From Flavisolibacter ginsengisoli DSM 18119 (GTDB lineage Bacteria; Bacteroidota; Bacteroidia; Chitinophagales; Chitinophagaceae): a DNA stretch of 64,000 nucleotides. The translations under genes and the position numbers were made by a program. The notes beneath the pieces were generated by a model. The model had not been told where the DNA came from. It made no database searches and saw nothing but the letters and a program-made list of their open reading frames with translations. Positions within the stretch are counted from its first letter, which is position 1. The number at the start of each line of letters is the position of its first letter. Where the stretch lies: positions 134,488 through 198,487 of the forward strand of contig NZ_FQUU01000002.1 in assembly GCF_900129295.1 (NCBI RefSeq), in the 5' to 3' direction. This document shows, one piece after another, positions 8,878 through 16,178 of this stretch.

Positions 8878-9992
8878 GTGATTCACCAGGACATAAAAGC
8901 TATTCAGCTACCGATATTGAGCGTTACCACAATGGCCAGATGACGGCCAGGGAAAGACATGCGCTGGAGAAGGCAGCACTGGAAGATCCATTCCTGGCAG
9001 ATGCCCTGGAAGGGTATTCATTTACCACCACTCCGCAGAAAGATCTTGAAGAAATAAACCGAAGGATCTTTCAAAAAACGCAGGCAAAAAAGACCGTTCC
9101 TTTCATCAAAAGATACAGCTGGATCAAAATTGCAGCTCTATTCCTTATAGTTGCTGGTGGTGGATGGCTGATTTTGAATTCAGTAAATAATAAAAAAGAC
9201 ATTTCGCAGGCAGTTCCTGCTGTAACAAAATCGACACCTTCCAACCAACCTGCAGCTCTACCTGATTCCATAAGTTCAAAAGAACTTACCATTTCATCCC
9301 CTGCTGAGGTAAGTGCACAGGCATCAAAAACCATTATACCTGCAAAAACTAATGCCAGTAAAATCAGAACGGGTAAAACTTACAAAAACGCTAATAAGCC
9401 GGAATCGACTTCCCTGGCAAATCAATCAAATCCGATAACTAATGCTCCACCCACAGAATTGAATGAGCAAGCACCGGTAGCGGCCATGACGGCTAAAAGA
9501 AAAGAAACCTTTACTGCTTCTTCTGCAGCAAGGTCAAGAAGCTTTAATGCAGGCGACTCCAACCCCGGATATGTAAATAGCCCCGTAAAAGATTCGGATG
9601 TTTCACATGGAGACACCATCAGGAACGTAAATGTTGTATTGCAGCCTGATAAGGCAAATAATGACATTGAGATCGTAGAACTCAAATCGAAGCGCCCGGT
9701 AATTGCAAGGCCCTCACCTCGTTTTGAAACCCTTGAACCTGCCGAAGGATGGTCCCAGTTCAACGATTACATTGCTGATAATATTAAGGAACCAAAAACT
9801 TATAAAGAAAAGCCAATTACAGGTGATGTTGAATTAGCTTTTGACATTAACCAGGTTGGGATGCCTGTAAACATCCGGGTAGTAAGATCCCTCTGCTCCG
9901 CTTGTGATAAAAAAGCAATAGAACTGCTCGAGCAGGGCCCTGCATGGAAAAACACAAAGGATAAAAAAGGAAAGATAACTTTCCATTTCTGA
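8874..9992 (+). CDS. Membrane anti-sigma-like protein with C-terminal TonB domain
   Basis: A 372-residue protein with three parts. Residues 1-80 are cytoplasmic, with IERYHNGQMTARERHALEKAALEDPF, a pattern common next to Bacteroidota ECF sigma factors. One membrane helix spans about 83-103. A long low-complexity periplasmic stretch (Ser, Lys, Pro, Ala) leads to a C-terminal TonB-like domain (about 285-372, GDVELAFDINQVGMPVNIRV). It overlaps the sigma gene by four bases. The likely job is to hold the sigma factor and respond at the envelope; whether the TonB tail contacts an outer-membrane receptor is inference. Confidence 0.75.
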   Translation: MSDSPGHKSYSATDIERYHNGQMTARERHALEKAALEDPFLADALEGYSFTTTPQKDLEEINRRIFQKTQAKKTVPFIKRYSWIKIAALFLIVAGGGWLILNSVNNKKDISQAVPAVTKSTPSNQPAALPDSISSKELTISSPAEVSAQASKTIIPAKTNASKIRTGKTYKNANKPESTSLANQSNPITNAPPTELNEQAPVAAMTAKRKETFTASSAARSRSFNAGDSNPGYVNSPVKDSDVSHGDTIRNVNVVLQPDKANNDIEIVELKSKRPVIARPSPRFETLEPAEGWSQFNDYIADNIKEPKTYKEKPITGDVELAFDINQVGMPVNIRVVRSLCSACDKKAIELLEQGPAWKNTKDKKGKITFHF

Positions 9993-10028
9993 CAGCCAAT
10001 TGCTTCCAGCCTTTCAACCCCTTTTATA

Positions 10029-10036
10029 TACATTTG
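10029..10036 (+). promoter_or_regulatory. -7 promoter box TACATTTG
   Basis: A perfect TAnnTTTG box 16 bases upstream of the ATG at 10053, placing the transcript start about ten bases before the DUF2911 gene. Confidence 0.5.
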
Positions 10037-10052
10037 TAAAAAACCACTAATC

Positions 10053-10889
10053 ATGCTTACGAAACTTTTTTTGAGTGCAGGTATCACATTACTTTCTCTT
10101 GGTATAAATGCACAATCTCTTAAAACTCCTCAACCCAGTACCACCCAAACAATCAAGCAGGACCTTGGTATTGGATCTGTGGAATTATCTTATTCACGCC
10201 CCGGCATGAAAGGTCGCAAGATCTTTGGAGACCTCGTTCCTTTTGGCAAAGTTTGGCGCACGGGTGCTAATAGTGCCACCACCTTGCAATTCAGCGATAG
10301 TGTAACGATTGGCGGCACCAGGATCGCCCCGGGAAAATATGGCTTGCTGACCATTCCTGATAAAGACCAGTGGACTGTCATCATCAGCCAGCAAACAGAT
10401 GTTACCAGCCCCGCTGCCTACCAGCAGGACAAGGATCTTGCACGTTTAACTGTTAAACCGGTAAACAATACTTCCCCTGTTGAAACATTTACCATGCAAT
10501 TTGCCAATGTCAAATCCAATAGTGCTGACCTGCAGATCATGTGGGACAATACAACGGTCAATGTACCTATTACCACAGATGTGGAAAGTAAAGTGATGGC
10601 CCAGATCGATAACCTGATGAATAAGGATAACAAACCTTATTTCCAGTCAGCCATGTATTATATGGAAACCGGCAAGGACCTGAACCAGGCACTTGCATGG
10701 CTTGATAAAGCTATCGAGCAAAACCCCACAGCTTTTTGGGTGTACCATCAAAAAGCAAATGCTTTGGCAAAACTTGGCAGAAAAGAAGAAGCCAAAACCA
10801 CTGCATTAAAATCCATGAATCTTGCTAAGGAAGCTAAAAATGATGATTATGTTGAACTGAATAAAAAGTTGATCAGTAACTTAAAATAA
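10053..10889 (+). CDS. Secreted DUF2911 protein with TPR-like tail
   Basis: A 278-residue protein with a signal peptide (about 1-20, ending INAQ). Residues about 35-170 match DUF2911: SVELSYSRPGMKGRKIFG, PFGKVWRTGANSATTL, GKYGLLTIPDKDQWTVII. Residues about 205-262 (LNQALAWLDKAIEQNP, AFWVYHQKANALAKLGR) form one to two TPR-like helical pairs. The family is common in Bacteroidota and has no known function. It has its own promoter box and a strong terminator. Confidence 0.85.
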   Translation: MLTKLFLSAGITLLSLGINAQSLKTPQPSTTQTIKQDLGIGSVELSYSRPGMKGRKIFGDLVPFGKVWRTGANSATTLQFSDSVTIGGTRIAPGKYGLLTIPDKDQWTVIISQQTDVTSPAAYQQDKDLARLTVKPVNNTSPVETFTMQFANVKSNSADLQIMWDNTTVNVPITTDVESKVMAQIDNLMNKDNKPYFQSAMYYMETGKDLNQALAWLDKAIEQNPTAFWVYHQKANALAKLGRKEEAKTTALKSMNLAKEAKNDDYVELNKKLISNLK

Positions 10890-10929
10890 AAGATCTTCTT
10901 CCAGATAGATAGTCAGTTCATAGATATAT

Positions 10930-10967
10930 AAAAGCCCCGGTACAGTAAAGAGTGTACCGGGGCTTTT
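10930..10967 (+). terminator. Strong intrinsic terminator
   Basis: A perfect 15-base-pair stem, AAAAGCCCCGGTACA (10930-10944) with TGTACCGGGGCTTTT (10953-10967), loop of eight bases, followed by CTTTT. It ends the DUF2911 transcript and marks the left edge of the accessory stretch. Confidence 0.9.
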
Positions 10968-11005
10968 CTTTTGAGCTTCGTGTACTGATCTAATGGTGGC
11001 AACAA

Positions 11006-11122
11006 TTAATCAACGATTTCTTTTGCTTTCAGGATCTTGCCTAATGAAACATCGTTTTCGATCCTATCCAAAAGCCACTTCTCCTCCCGTCGAAGGAAAT
11101 AATAAAGGTCAACAAAGTCTCT
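11006..11122 (-). pseudogene. C-terminal fragment, possibly AbiEii-like nucleotidyltransferase
   Basis: An open run of 38 codons ends at the stop 11008-11006 and begins just after an in-frame stop, with no start codon. It starts RDFVDLYYFLRREEK and ends KILKAKEIVD. RDFxDLYFLL is a pattern seen near the C-terminus of AbiEii-type nucleotidyltransferase toxins; the rest of such a gene is absent. This is the remnant of a lost gene rather than a functional one. The family link rests on one short motif. Confidence 0.3.
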
Positions 11123-11128
11123 TTATGC

Positions 11129-11183
11129 GATGAGTTACCGCAGCACTAACTAGCTCTCTTCAGAATCTCACGCGGGACTCATC
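11129..11183. repeat. Inverted repeat with two-part stem
   Basis: GATGAGT near 11129-11135 pairs with ACTCATC near 11177-11183, and CCGC pairs with GCGG just inside, with a large unpaired interior. There is no T-run, so it is not a standard terminator. It lies between the gene fragment and the hydrophobic small frame. Confidence 0.45.
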
Positions 11184-11187
11184 GGTT

Positions 11188-11268
11188 TTATTTTTCCTCT
11201 CTATCCCTCGAACTCCAGCAATATGCCCATGAACACAGAATAAGCACGAAAACAGTGCAGGCAATCAT
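11188..11268 (-). CDS. Possible 26-residue hydrophobic peptide
   Basis: The frame MIACTVFVLILCSWAYCW, followed by a charged tail SSRDREEK, has one membrane helix and the outline of small toxic or regulatory peptides. No ribosome site or family supports it, and a frame this short can occur by chance. It is listed because the hydrophobic core plus charged tail is unusual for random AT-rich sequence. Confidence 0.2.
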   Translation of the reverse strand: MIACTVFVLILCSWAYCWSSRDREEK

Positions 11269-11450
11269 ATATGTTTAGATTAGAAAAGTACTAGTAGAAC
11301 ATATCATAGGCATTCATGTTGCCGATCACGTGCACCCACCTGAAATAAGTAAAGGTGAAATAAAATGTCTGCTCTTGCAATGGATTTATACACAGCTAAT
11401 AAGTTAATAAAGGCGAAGAAAAGGTGCAAGTAATGTGATTCAGCTGAAGA

Positions 11451-11490
11451 GTCCCGCCTTGAAACTCTTAAATTTTAGTTTTTGCTGCGG
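11451..11490 (-). repeat. Hairpin element E1 of the accessory stretch
   Basis: CCGCCTTGAAAC and GTTTTTGCTGCGG form imperfect arms around a TTAAATTTTA loop. The AAC ... GTT inner edges and TAAATTT-type loop match elements E2-E4. It lies just past the 3' end of the 11569-12333 gene. It is the weakest member of the set. Confidence 0.4.
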
Positions 11491-11568
11491 TGATTCATCG
11501 GTAAAGAAAGTAATGACGCTTACTGTCAGCCAATATACCAGCAAACTGTTAATTGTAGGCTTGCGAAG

Positions 11569-12333
11569 TCAACTTGCAACAAAGTTCTTTCCGTTAAAAG
11601 TATATGTCTTGTATTTTCCTGAGAATCCTTGTTTTGCCCCTTCAATTGGAACCCGAATTGTTCGACCACAATCTTTGATTTTAATACTTGGGACTCTTTG
11701 CTCTTCATTAAAGGCATGCAGATCAAATTCTACATAAACCTTTGACATCTTATCTGGAAATATTTTCGGTTCAATTAACTGCCCATTTACAATAGAAAAT
11801 GCTCTTAGCTCTTGCCATGGAAGTGCTGTTGAGCCTTGTCCGTTGCCCCAGGCTAAATAAATGCTTCTTCCATTTGTCGCCTTAATTGTGTTTACAGAAT
11901 TGTAGTGCATGTAAGAGTACGGCATACTTTCGTCAGTCGTGTCTACAAGCATTCTTGTTGCTACACCTTGGGGCGTTTTAAATATTGCCATAGTTGTAAA
12001 GGCAATCAAAGTCCCGCCAGTTCTTGTATCCCAAGAAACAAGAACAAGGTTTTTGTCCGCAGATTTGGCTAAATAAATAAAGTCGTAGTTAAGCGTGTCG
12101 GGAAAGTTGAACAAATGTGTTCTATACTGATTCAATATGCTTATAACTTTTTCATTTTCGCTTTCCAAAGAATCATAGCCACCAGATTGCTGCAGGCTGT
12201 CAATTCGTGCAAACTGCTTTGTAATTTTCTGGTATATATTTTTAAAGGGAAATGTCTTGACATAGTCACCCTTTCTAACTTGTCCGTGACATACAACAGA
12301 CCAAAGAGTAAGCATTATTAACAGGATTCTCAT
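11569..12333 (-). CDS. Hypothetical secreted protein
   Basis: A 254-residue protein with a signal peptide (about 1-18, ending CHGQ). The mature part has no recognised domain. It includes the stretches LVSWDTRTGGTLIAFTT and SIYLAWGNGQGSTALPWQELRAF, which suggest a beta-rich fold. It is a single gene bounded on both sides by hairpin elements (E2 five bases upstream of the ATG, E1 downstream), a cassette-like arrangement. Function unknown. Confidence 0.65.
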   Translation of the reverse strand: MRILLIMLTLWSVVCHGQVRKGDYVKTFPFKNIYQKITKQFARIDSLQQSGGYDSLESENEKVISILNQYRTHLFNFPDTLNYDFIYLAKSADKNLVLVSWDTRTGGTLIAFTTMAIFKTPQGVATRMLVDTTDESMPYSYMHYNSVNTIKATNGRSIYLAWGNGQGSTALPWQELRAFSIVNGQLIEPKIFPDKMSKVYVEFDLHAFNEEQRVPSIKIKDCGRTIRVPIEGAKQGFSGKYKTYTFNGKNFVAS

Positions 12334-12338
12334 AGCTT

Positions 12339-12373
12339 GCTACAACATGTAAATTTATCATATAAGTTGTAGC
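12339..12373 (-). repeat. Hairpin element E2 (perfect 8-bp arms)
   Basis: GCTACAAC (12339-12346) and GTTGTAGC (12366-12373) are perfect inverted arms around a loop containing GTAAATTTAT. CAACATGTAAATTTAT (12343-12358) matches 15 of 16 bases of element E4. On the minus strand TAAATTTA is also close to a -7 box, so a promoter role is possible. It sits between the Mrr-like gene and the secreted-protein gene. Confidence 0.6.
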
Positions 12374-12424
12374 TCATCAAGAAAAATAGTTACTGACTTC
12401 CCCCAGCTAACCGTAGAATCTATT

Positions 12425-13399
12425 TTACTTTGAAATTAGCTTAAGGTTGAAATTTCTTTTTTCTGACATTTTCAACGTCTTCCAAATATGAAGTCTTGGA
12501 AAAATATTCAAGCCAAAATTAAAAAGTTCTAGGTGCGCACTTGGAGTATTGAATTCTAATAAGTTCGGATTTTCAATTTTTTCCCAAGTTTCGCCCTTTA
12601 ATAAAGGAGAAGCAGTTAATACGGTTTCATCATTACCTGTAATATAATTTTTCAAAAGTTTGAATTCAAAAAGGGGGATAAACCTTAAACCGAAAATTCT
12701 TTTTAGGGTAAAACTTAATTCAAAATCTGAAAGCTCATATCTTTTTTGATCATACTCTAGTACACCACCCTCAAAAGAAAAACTATATTTTTCCTTATCT
12801 GTACATCCTTTGTTAACATCCCATTGTTGAAAAAATTGCTTTAAAAGTGTTTTCTTTTCTAAGTTCTTGGTGATTAGTGGCAAAGCCAAAAATGTTCTTA
12901 ACATCTCTTCTGAAAGTTTAACTTTATCATCTTCTCCCTTTCCAATTTCTTTGATATCTATACGAAATTCAAAGTCTACATCAATAGATTCTAGGACCGT
13001 AGGAAATTTATGATTAACAATAATATTATCAGAAATTACTTCATGAGCAGATAATAAATCAATTTTTAAATTTTTTGCTTGAGTAATAGCTGCCTTTGTA
13101 AAACCAGACTTACAAATCAGAATTCCCTTTTGAGCTCCGACATCTTTAATTACTGAACTAAATTCTCCTACAATTTTGACATCTGCAGGAATTACATGAT
13201 CTTTTACTTGAATTATCATTAAGATTTCGTGGCCTGCAATTTTATCTCTGACTGAAACATCAATTTGTCTTTCGATCCCAGTATCTTTTCCAAATATTTT
13301 GTCATTTATACGGACATCCGACTTAGGTGCCAACCAATTATATATCCGATGGATAGTTTCTTCATAGTAACGGCCATTATTTTTTTTGCTTTTCTTCAT
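12425..13399 (-). CDS. Mrr-like restriction endonuclease, orphan
   Basis: A 324-residue protein. Residues about 8-120 match the Mrr-type PD-(D/E)XK nuclease domain: GIERQIDVSVRD supplies the catalytic Asp, and MIIQVKD supplies the Q-x-K variant that is typical of Mrr rather than the usual E-x-K. IKDVGAQKGILICKSGFTKAA is the conserved helix-strand that follows. The C-terminal 200 residues are not recognised and may hold target recognition. No methyltransferase is nearby, which fits a modification-dependent or defence nuclease. It lies in the cassette-like stretch. Confidence 0.75.
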   Translation of the reverse strand: MKKSKKNNGRYYEETIHRIYNWLAPKSDVRINDKIFGKDTGIERQIDVSVRDKIAGHEILMIIQVKDHVIPADVKIVGEFSSVIKDVGAQKGILICKSGFTKAAITQAKNLKIDLLSAHEVISDNIIVNHKFPTVLESIDVDFEFRIDIKEIGKGEDDKVKLSEEMLRTFLALPLITKNLEKKTLLKQFFQQWDVNKGCTDKEKYSFSFEGGVLEYDQKRYELSDFELSFTLKRIFGLRFIPLFEFKLLKNYITGNDETVLTASPLLKGETWEKIENPNLLEFNTPSAHLELFNFGLNIFPRLHIWKTLKMSEKRNFNLKLISK

Positions 13400-13528
13400 A
13401 CCATTCTATATGTAAGGTTTTCGATTATTAGGGAAATTAGAGTTACAAAAAAGGTGTACAGCCGGTGAGATACAATACTAAATGTAGGTTCTTCCAAAGC
13501 CGCTAATAAAGTGTCATGTAACGGTTCG

Positions 13529-13640
13529 GGTATTTCTGCAGTAGCGGAAGTCCGAATTCCGCCAGCTTAAATTTATTGATAAAGATGAATAATGTTCATT
13601 TGTTCAGCACTCATTCTTCAGCCGCTATTGCAGAAATACC
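13529..13640. repeat. 112-bp element E3 with near-perfect 19-bp inverted ends
   Basis: The arm at 13529-13547 (GGTATTTCTGCAGTAGCGG) matches the reverse complement of 13622-13640 at 18 of 19 bases. Outside the arms, TAAC (left) and GTTA (right) are also complementary with a small offset. The interior carries CCGCCAGC and TTAAATTTAT (13567-13576), the loop motif shared with E2 and E4. The right arm overlaps the last codons and stop of the GIY-YIG-like gene, so the gene end is formed by the element. Confidence 0.7.
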
Positions 13641-14284
13641 ATGTTAGCGGCTTTGCTTTCTTTTTGTAACTGAATATTCCATTCAAAACGCTTATTAGAC
13701 AAAATAGTTCTTTCAAGTTGTTCGATTTCTTCAGAAGACTTCTCACTCATTTCGTGTATACCTAAAAAGATTTCACTCGCAGTAGAGTTAATTATTGAAT
13801 TTAAATGGCAATTAGTTGCTTGCCCATCCAAAAGACAATTGTACGAAGTAATACTTCCGTAATCACCATTTATCCTACTTTTGAAACTCGTTTTGCAACG
13901 ACCTACATACTTAACTTGACCTTCTGAATAGTAGCAGTATAAACCTTTGTCTTTAAGATATGAGTTGATACAGTAAGAACAATACTTTTCGTCTCCATAT
14001 TTGTTTAAGTATAATTTATAATCTAGATTGCCTTGTTCTTTTAGGTGTTTGATAAAATGACCTAATGGTTGCTTAAAAAACTTACTGTACTTATCCCCAT
14101 GTTTTTTTAAAACTGAGTTGTAGCAATAAGTCGGCTTTTTACGTGCCTTTTCGTAAGTTTCTTCTAAAGTGCGACGGGAATAATGTGCAAAAACATTATC
14201 TACATTTCTCTTTGATATTTCTATTGGAACTAAAATAAAATTAACGGAGCAGTTGGAAGCTGTTATATTAATCATAGTCTTCAT
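13625..14284 (-). CDS. GIY-YIG-like nuclease domain protein
   Basis: A 219-residue protein. In the second half, GLYCYYSEGQVKYVGRCKTS followed by SRINGDYGS resembles the GIY...YVG-R core of GIY-YIG endonucleases, and a Glu in the later helix (ASEIFLGIHEM or IEQLERTI) could be the metal ligand. The first 110 residues, with CSYCINSYLKDK, are unrecognised and hold a CxxC that might bind zinc. The ATG overlaps the stop of the upstream lipoprotein gene (ATGA). The last six residues are encoded by the arm of element E3. Family assignment is by motif only. Confidence 0.55.
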   Translation of the reverse strand: MKTMINITASNCSVNFILVPIEISKRNVDNVFAHYSRRTLEETYEKARKKPTYCYNSVLKKHGDKYSKFFKQPLGHFIKHLKEQGNLDYKLYLNKYGDEKYCSYCINSYLKDKGLYCYYSEGQVKYVGRCKTSFKSRINGDYGSITSYNCLLDGQATNCHLNSIINSTASEIFLGIHEMSEKSSEEIEQLERTILSNKRFEWNIQLQKESKAANMVFLQ

Positions 14285-14649
14285 AGTGCGTAAACATAAT
14301 AATTGCCATCATCATGCTTTCTTGCAGCAAAATAAAACTGGTAATCATAGCCCCGGCATCTCATTATAATGTGGCATTTGTCGCCTTTAAACTTAGTTCT
14401 CAAATATTCGGCTTCTTCCCATAAAAAATTTCTATTGTGTCGTTCCATAGCATTTCTTTCATCGGAAAAAAAGGCATGGCTACTTTCAGACTTTCTATAA
14501 ATTTTATTCCAACCGTCGCTATCATTCTCTTTAAGGATTGTAAACAATGTTTTTCCTATGCTCTCAGGACTATCTTGCTTGATTTGATTGCAAGAAAAGA
14601 AGATGAATAAGAATAAGGTAAAAAAGAGCATGGCTGTAGACGTCTTCAT
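14281..14649 (-). CDS. Hypothetical lipoprotein
   Basis: A 122-residue protein with a lipoprotein signal (hydrophobic 7-18, lipobox ending at Cys20 in FFSCNQ). The mature domain (GKTLFTILKENDSDGWNKIY and later YFAARKHDDGNYYVYAL) resembles small envelope proteins of unknown function. It is coupled to the GIY-YIG-like gene by a four-base overlap, so the two probably travelled together. Confidence 0.6.
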   Translation of the reverse strand: MKTSTAMLFFTLFLFIFFSCNQIKQDSPESIGKTLFTILKENDSDGWNKIYRKSESSHAFFSDERNAMERHNRNFLWEEAEYLRTKFKGDKCHIIMRCRGYDYQFYFAARKHDDGNYYVYAL

Positions 14650-14724
14650 ACGTTTTGGTTTGTCTAATTTAGAAAATTTTCAAAAATTTGGTCTTTGCAA
14701 ATTATGAAGTGTGGCGCTTAGCAT

Positions 14725-14762
14725 TGCCGCCAACACGTAAATTTATGTTTCCAGAGGCAGCT
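14725..14762 (-). repeat. Hairpin element E4
   Basis: TGCCGCCAAC (14725-14734) and GTTTCCAGAGGCA (14747-14759) are imperfect arms around ACGTAAATTTAT. CAACACGTAAATTTAT (14731-14746) matches E2 at 15 of 16 bases. It lies about 80 bases upstream of the lipoprotein gene and is the outermost element of the set. Confidence 0.5.
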
Positions 14763-14899
14763 CTTCAATAAAAAACAGCTATTGATTTCCAATTCTTTAT
14801 TAATATAGTTTTTGTATTGTCGTTAGGACAATCCACCACATTATACTTTTTGTATTGTCGCTTCCTGCCAGCTAAACTTTTTTATAATTCTTAAAGGCT

Positions 14900-15571
14900 T
14901 TACTCCATCGGCACCCATTCATCCCTTATCTTTTCCCTGGGCCTTTTCAACACTGTTTTAAGTCCCCTGAATTCATCTATTATACGGCCGGCAAAACATA
15001 TGGGTATCTCGTAGTCCTTCGGAAACTCACCTGCAAACACAACCTGCCAGTCAAAATCATCCGATTCATTCATAAACAATTCCTTGTCCTCCTCTGTGGG
15101 TGGCTCACTGATGATGAAGGTGATCTTTTCATTTTTCTTCTTTTTGCGCCTGGCCTGCTTGTCTTGTTCCCTGGCCTCAGCCTCCCTCAGCAAGGCAGGT
15201 AGGCACTGTTCAAAATCTTCCGCACTGATAGCCAGGCAATGCAGCGAGTCTAAAAAGCTATGAAGCCTGCGCAGCACTTCTTCATCACTTATACCTTCAT
15301 TTACCAGTGCAAAACTTTTCTTCATGCAAAGACTGGAGAGCGTGCCACTCTTGCAGCCAGGCATTACATAACGGTATACCAATGAATTTAAGATACTGCT
15401 CCATCCAAAGCGCCCGGAACTGGCCCTGGTGTTGGCAAAGGCAGCATCGTTGAGATAACGTTCAGTATCCACGCCTGTTTTTGCCCGTGCCCGGTATTCA
15501 CCTTTTTCTTTATAAAAGTTCAGTTTCTCAACAGTTCCCACTGCTTTGATAGAACTGGTTTGCTTTGCCAT
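14900..15571 (-). CDS. Bacteroidota orphan family protein (MAKQ-type)
   Basis: A 223-residue soluble protein from ATG 15571; a longer frame to 15619 adds an unlikely N-terminus. The beginning (MAKQTSSIKAVGTVEKLNFY, then RARAKTGVD) resembles an uncharacterised family that occurs in many copies in Bacteroidota genomes and usually starts MAKQ with a G-T-x-x-x-x-x-F-Y pattern. The middle has a basic cluster (RRKKKKNEK). No catalytic motif is evident. The upstream region holds large inverted and tandem repeats. Confidence 0.6.
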   Translation of the reverse strand: MAKQTSSIKAVGTVEKLNFYKEKGEYRARAKTGVDTERYLNDAAFANTRASSGRFGWSSILNSLVYRYVMPGCKSGTLSSLCMKKSFALVNEGISDEEVLRRLHSFLDSLHCLAISAEDFEQCLPALLREAEAREQDKQARRKKKKNEKITFIISEPPTEEDKELFMNESDDFDWQVVFAGEFPKDYEIPICFAGRIIDEFRGLKTVLKRPREKIRDEWVPME

Positions 15572-15694
15572 AGGGTCGGTTTGAACTATAAATATTAAAA
15601 ATATTCTCCATTTAGTCAAGGGTTTAAGGCCTGTTTTCTCCTAACAATAGCCATGGGCTTACATAAAAGCTTGATAGCTAACCCCTACCCAAGC

Positions 15695-15783
15695 TATACT
15701 TACGCCCTACCAACGGTATGGATACACCGTGCTGGCACGGAGTATCCATACCGTTACTATGCCCTTGATAGGGCGTAAGTATA
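15695..15783. repeat. 89-nt nested inverted repeat (cruciform)
   Basis: Three nested perfect stems: TATACTTACGCCCTA (15695-15709) with 15769-15783; AACGGTATGGATAC (15712-15725) with 15742-15755; CCGTGC (15727-15732) with GCACGG (15735-15740). The right half also has a small GCCC/GGGC hairpin. There is no adjacent T-run on either side. It is too large for a normal terminator and is unexplained. Confidence 0.85.
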
Positions 15784-15908
15784 CTATTGGCATGCCTATG
15801 CTATACTTTCTTCCCCGATGAGTTCCCGCGGTAAAGTCTCTCGTCTTCAGACTTTGAGAAAAACTTCATCTCCTCTTTTACGCCCAACCCAGGCCAAGGC
15901 AAAGAGCA

Positions 15909-15996
15909 GGATATCCCGAAGATATCCCGAGGATATCCCGAGGATAAGCCGACGATAAGCCGACTCTTATAGAGTCGGGATATCCCCGGGATATCC
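15909..15996. repeat. 11-bp phased GATATC/GATAAG array
   Basis: Five consecutive 11-base units (15909, 15920, 15931, 15942, 15953): three carry GATATCCCGA, two carry GATAAGCCGA. A hairpin follows (CCGACTC 15960-15966 with GAGTCGG 15972-15978), then two further GGATATCC units at 15978 and 15989, again 11 bases apart. GATATC recurs once more at 16023. One unit per helical turn is what a row of protein-binding sites would look like. Confidence 0.75.
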
Positions 15997-16178
15997 ATGG
16001 CATATGTATGGGAGAATAGTGGGATATCTATTACCTTTTCATGGCTTTGGTATTTAGCTACCTTCTTGAGATATTATTATGGCCTTGAAGGAGCTTCTGA
16101 TTTCCAGGGAAAATAAAATAGCAACTCCCTTTTTCAGTACGAAGGGTTTTATGAGGAAAATAAGGCCAGGGACAGTTT

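Larger units (their letters stand above)
10970..11568. other. Intergenic stretch with gene remnants
   Basis: This 600-base gap has no full gene. It holds a 38-codon fragment (11006-11122), an inverted repeat (11129-11183), a 26-codon hydrophobic frame (11188-11268) and a hairpin element (11451-11490), all listed separately. The remainder is unexplained. Confidence 0.5.

Noticed and set aside
11129-11190. Hammerhead-ribozyme-like text on the minus strand (CCGATGAGTCCCGCGTGAGA)
   Set aside because: The core needs CUGAUGA and GAAA; here the first is CCGATGA and the second is absent. Only the middle stem resembles the ribozyme.
15909-15996. CRISPR array
   Set aside because: Units are contiguous 11-mers with no spacers, and no cas gene is in the window.
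15801-15998. 65-codon minus-strand frame
   Set aside because: Much of it translates the 11-base tandem repeat, which is not a multiple of three, and it has no family-like pattern.
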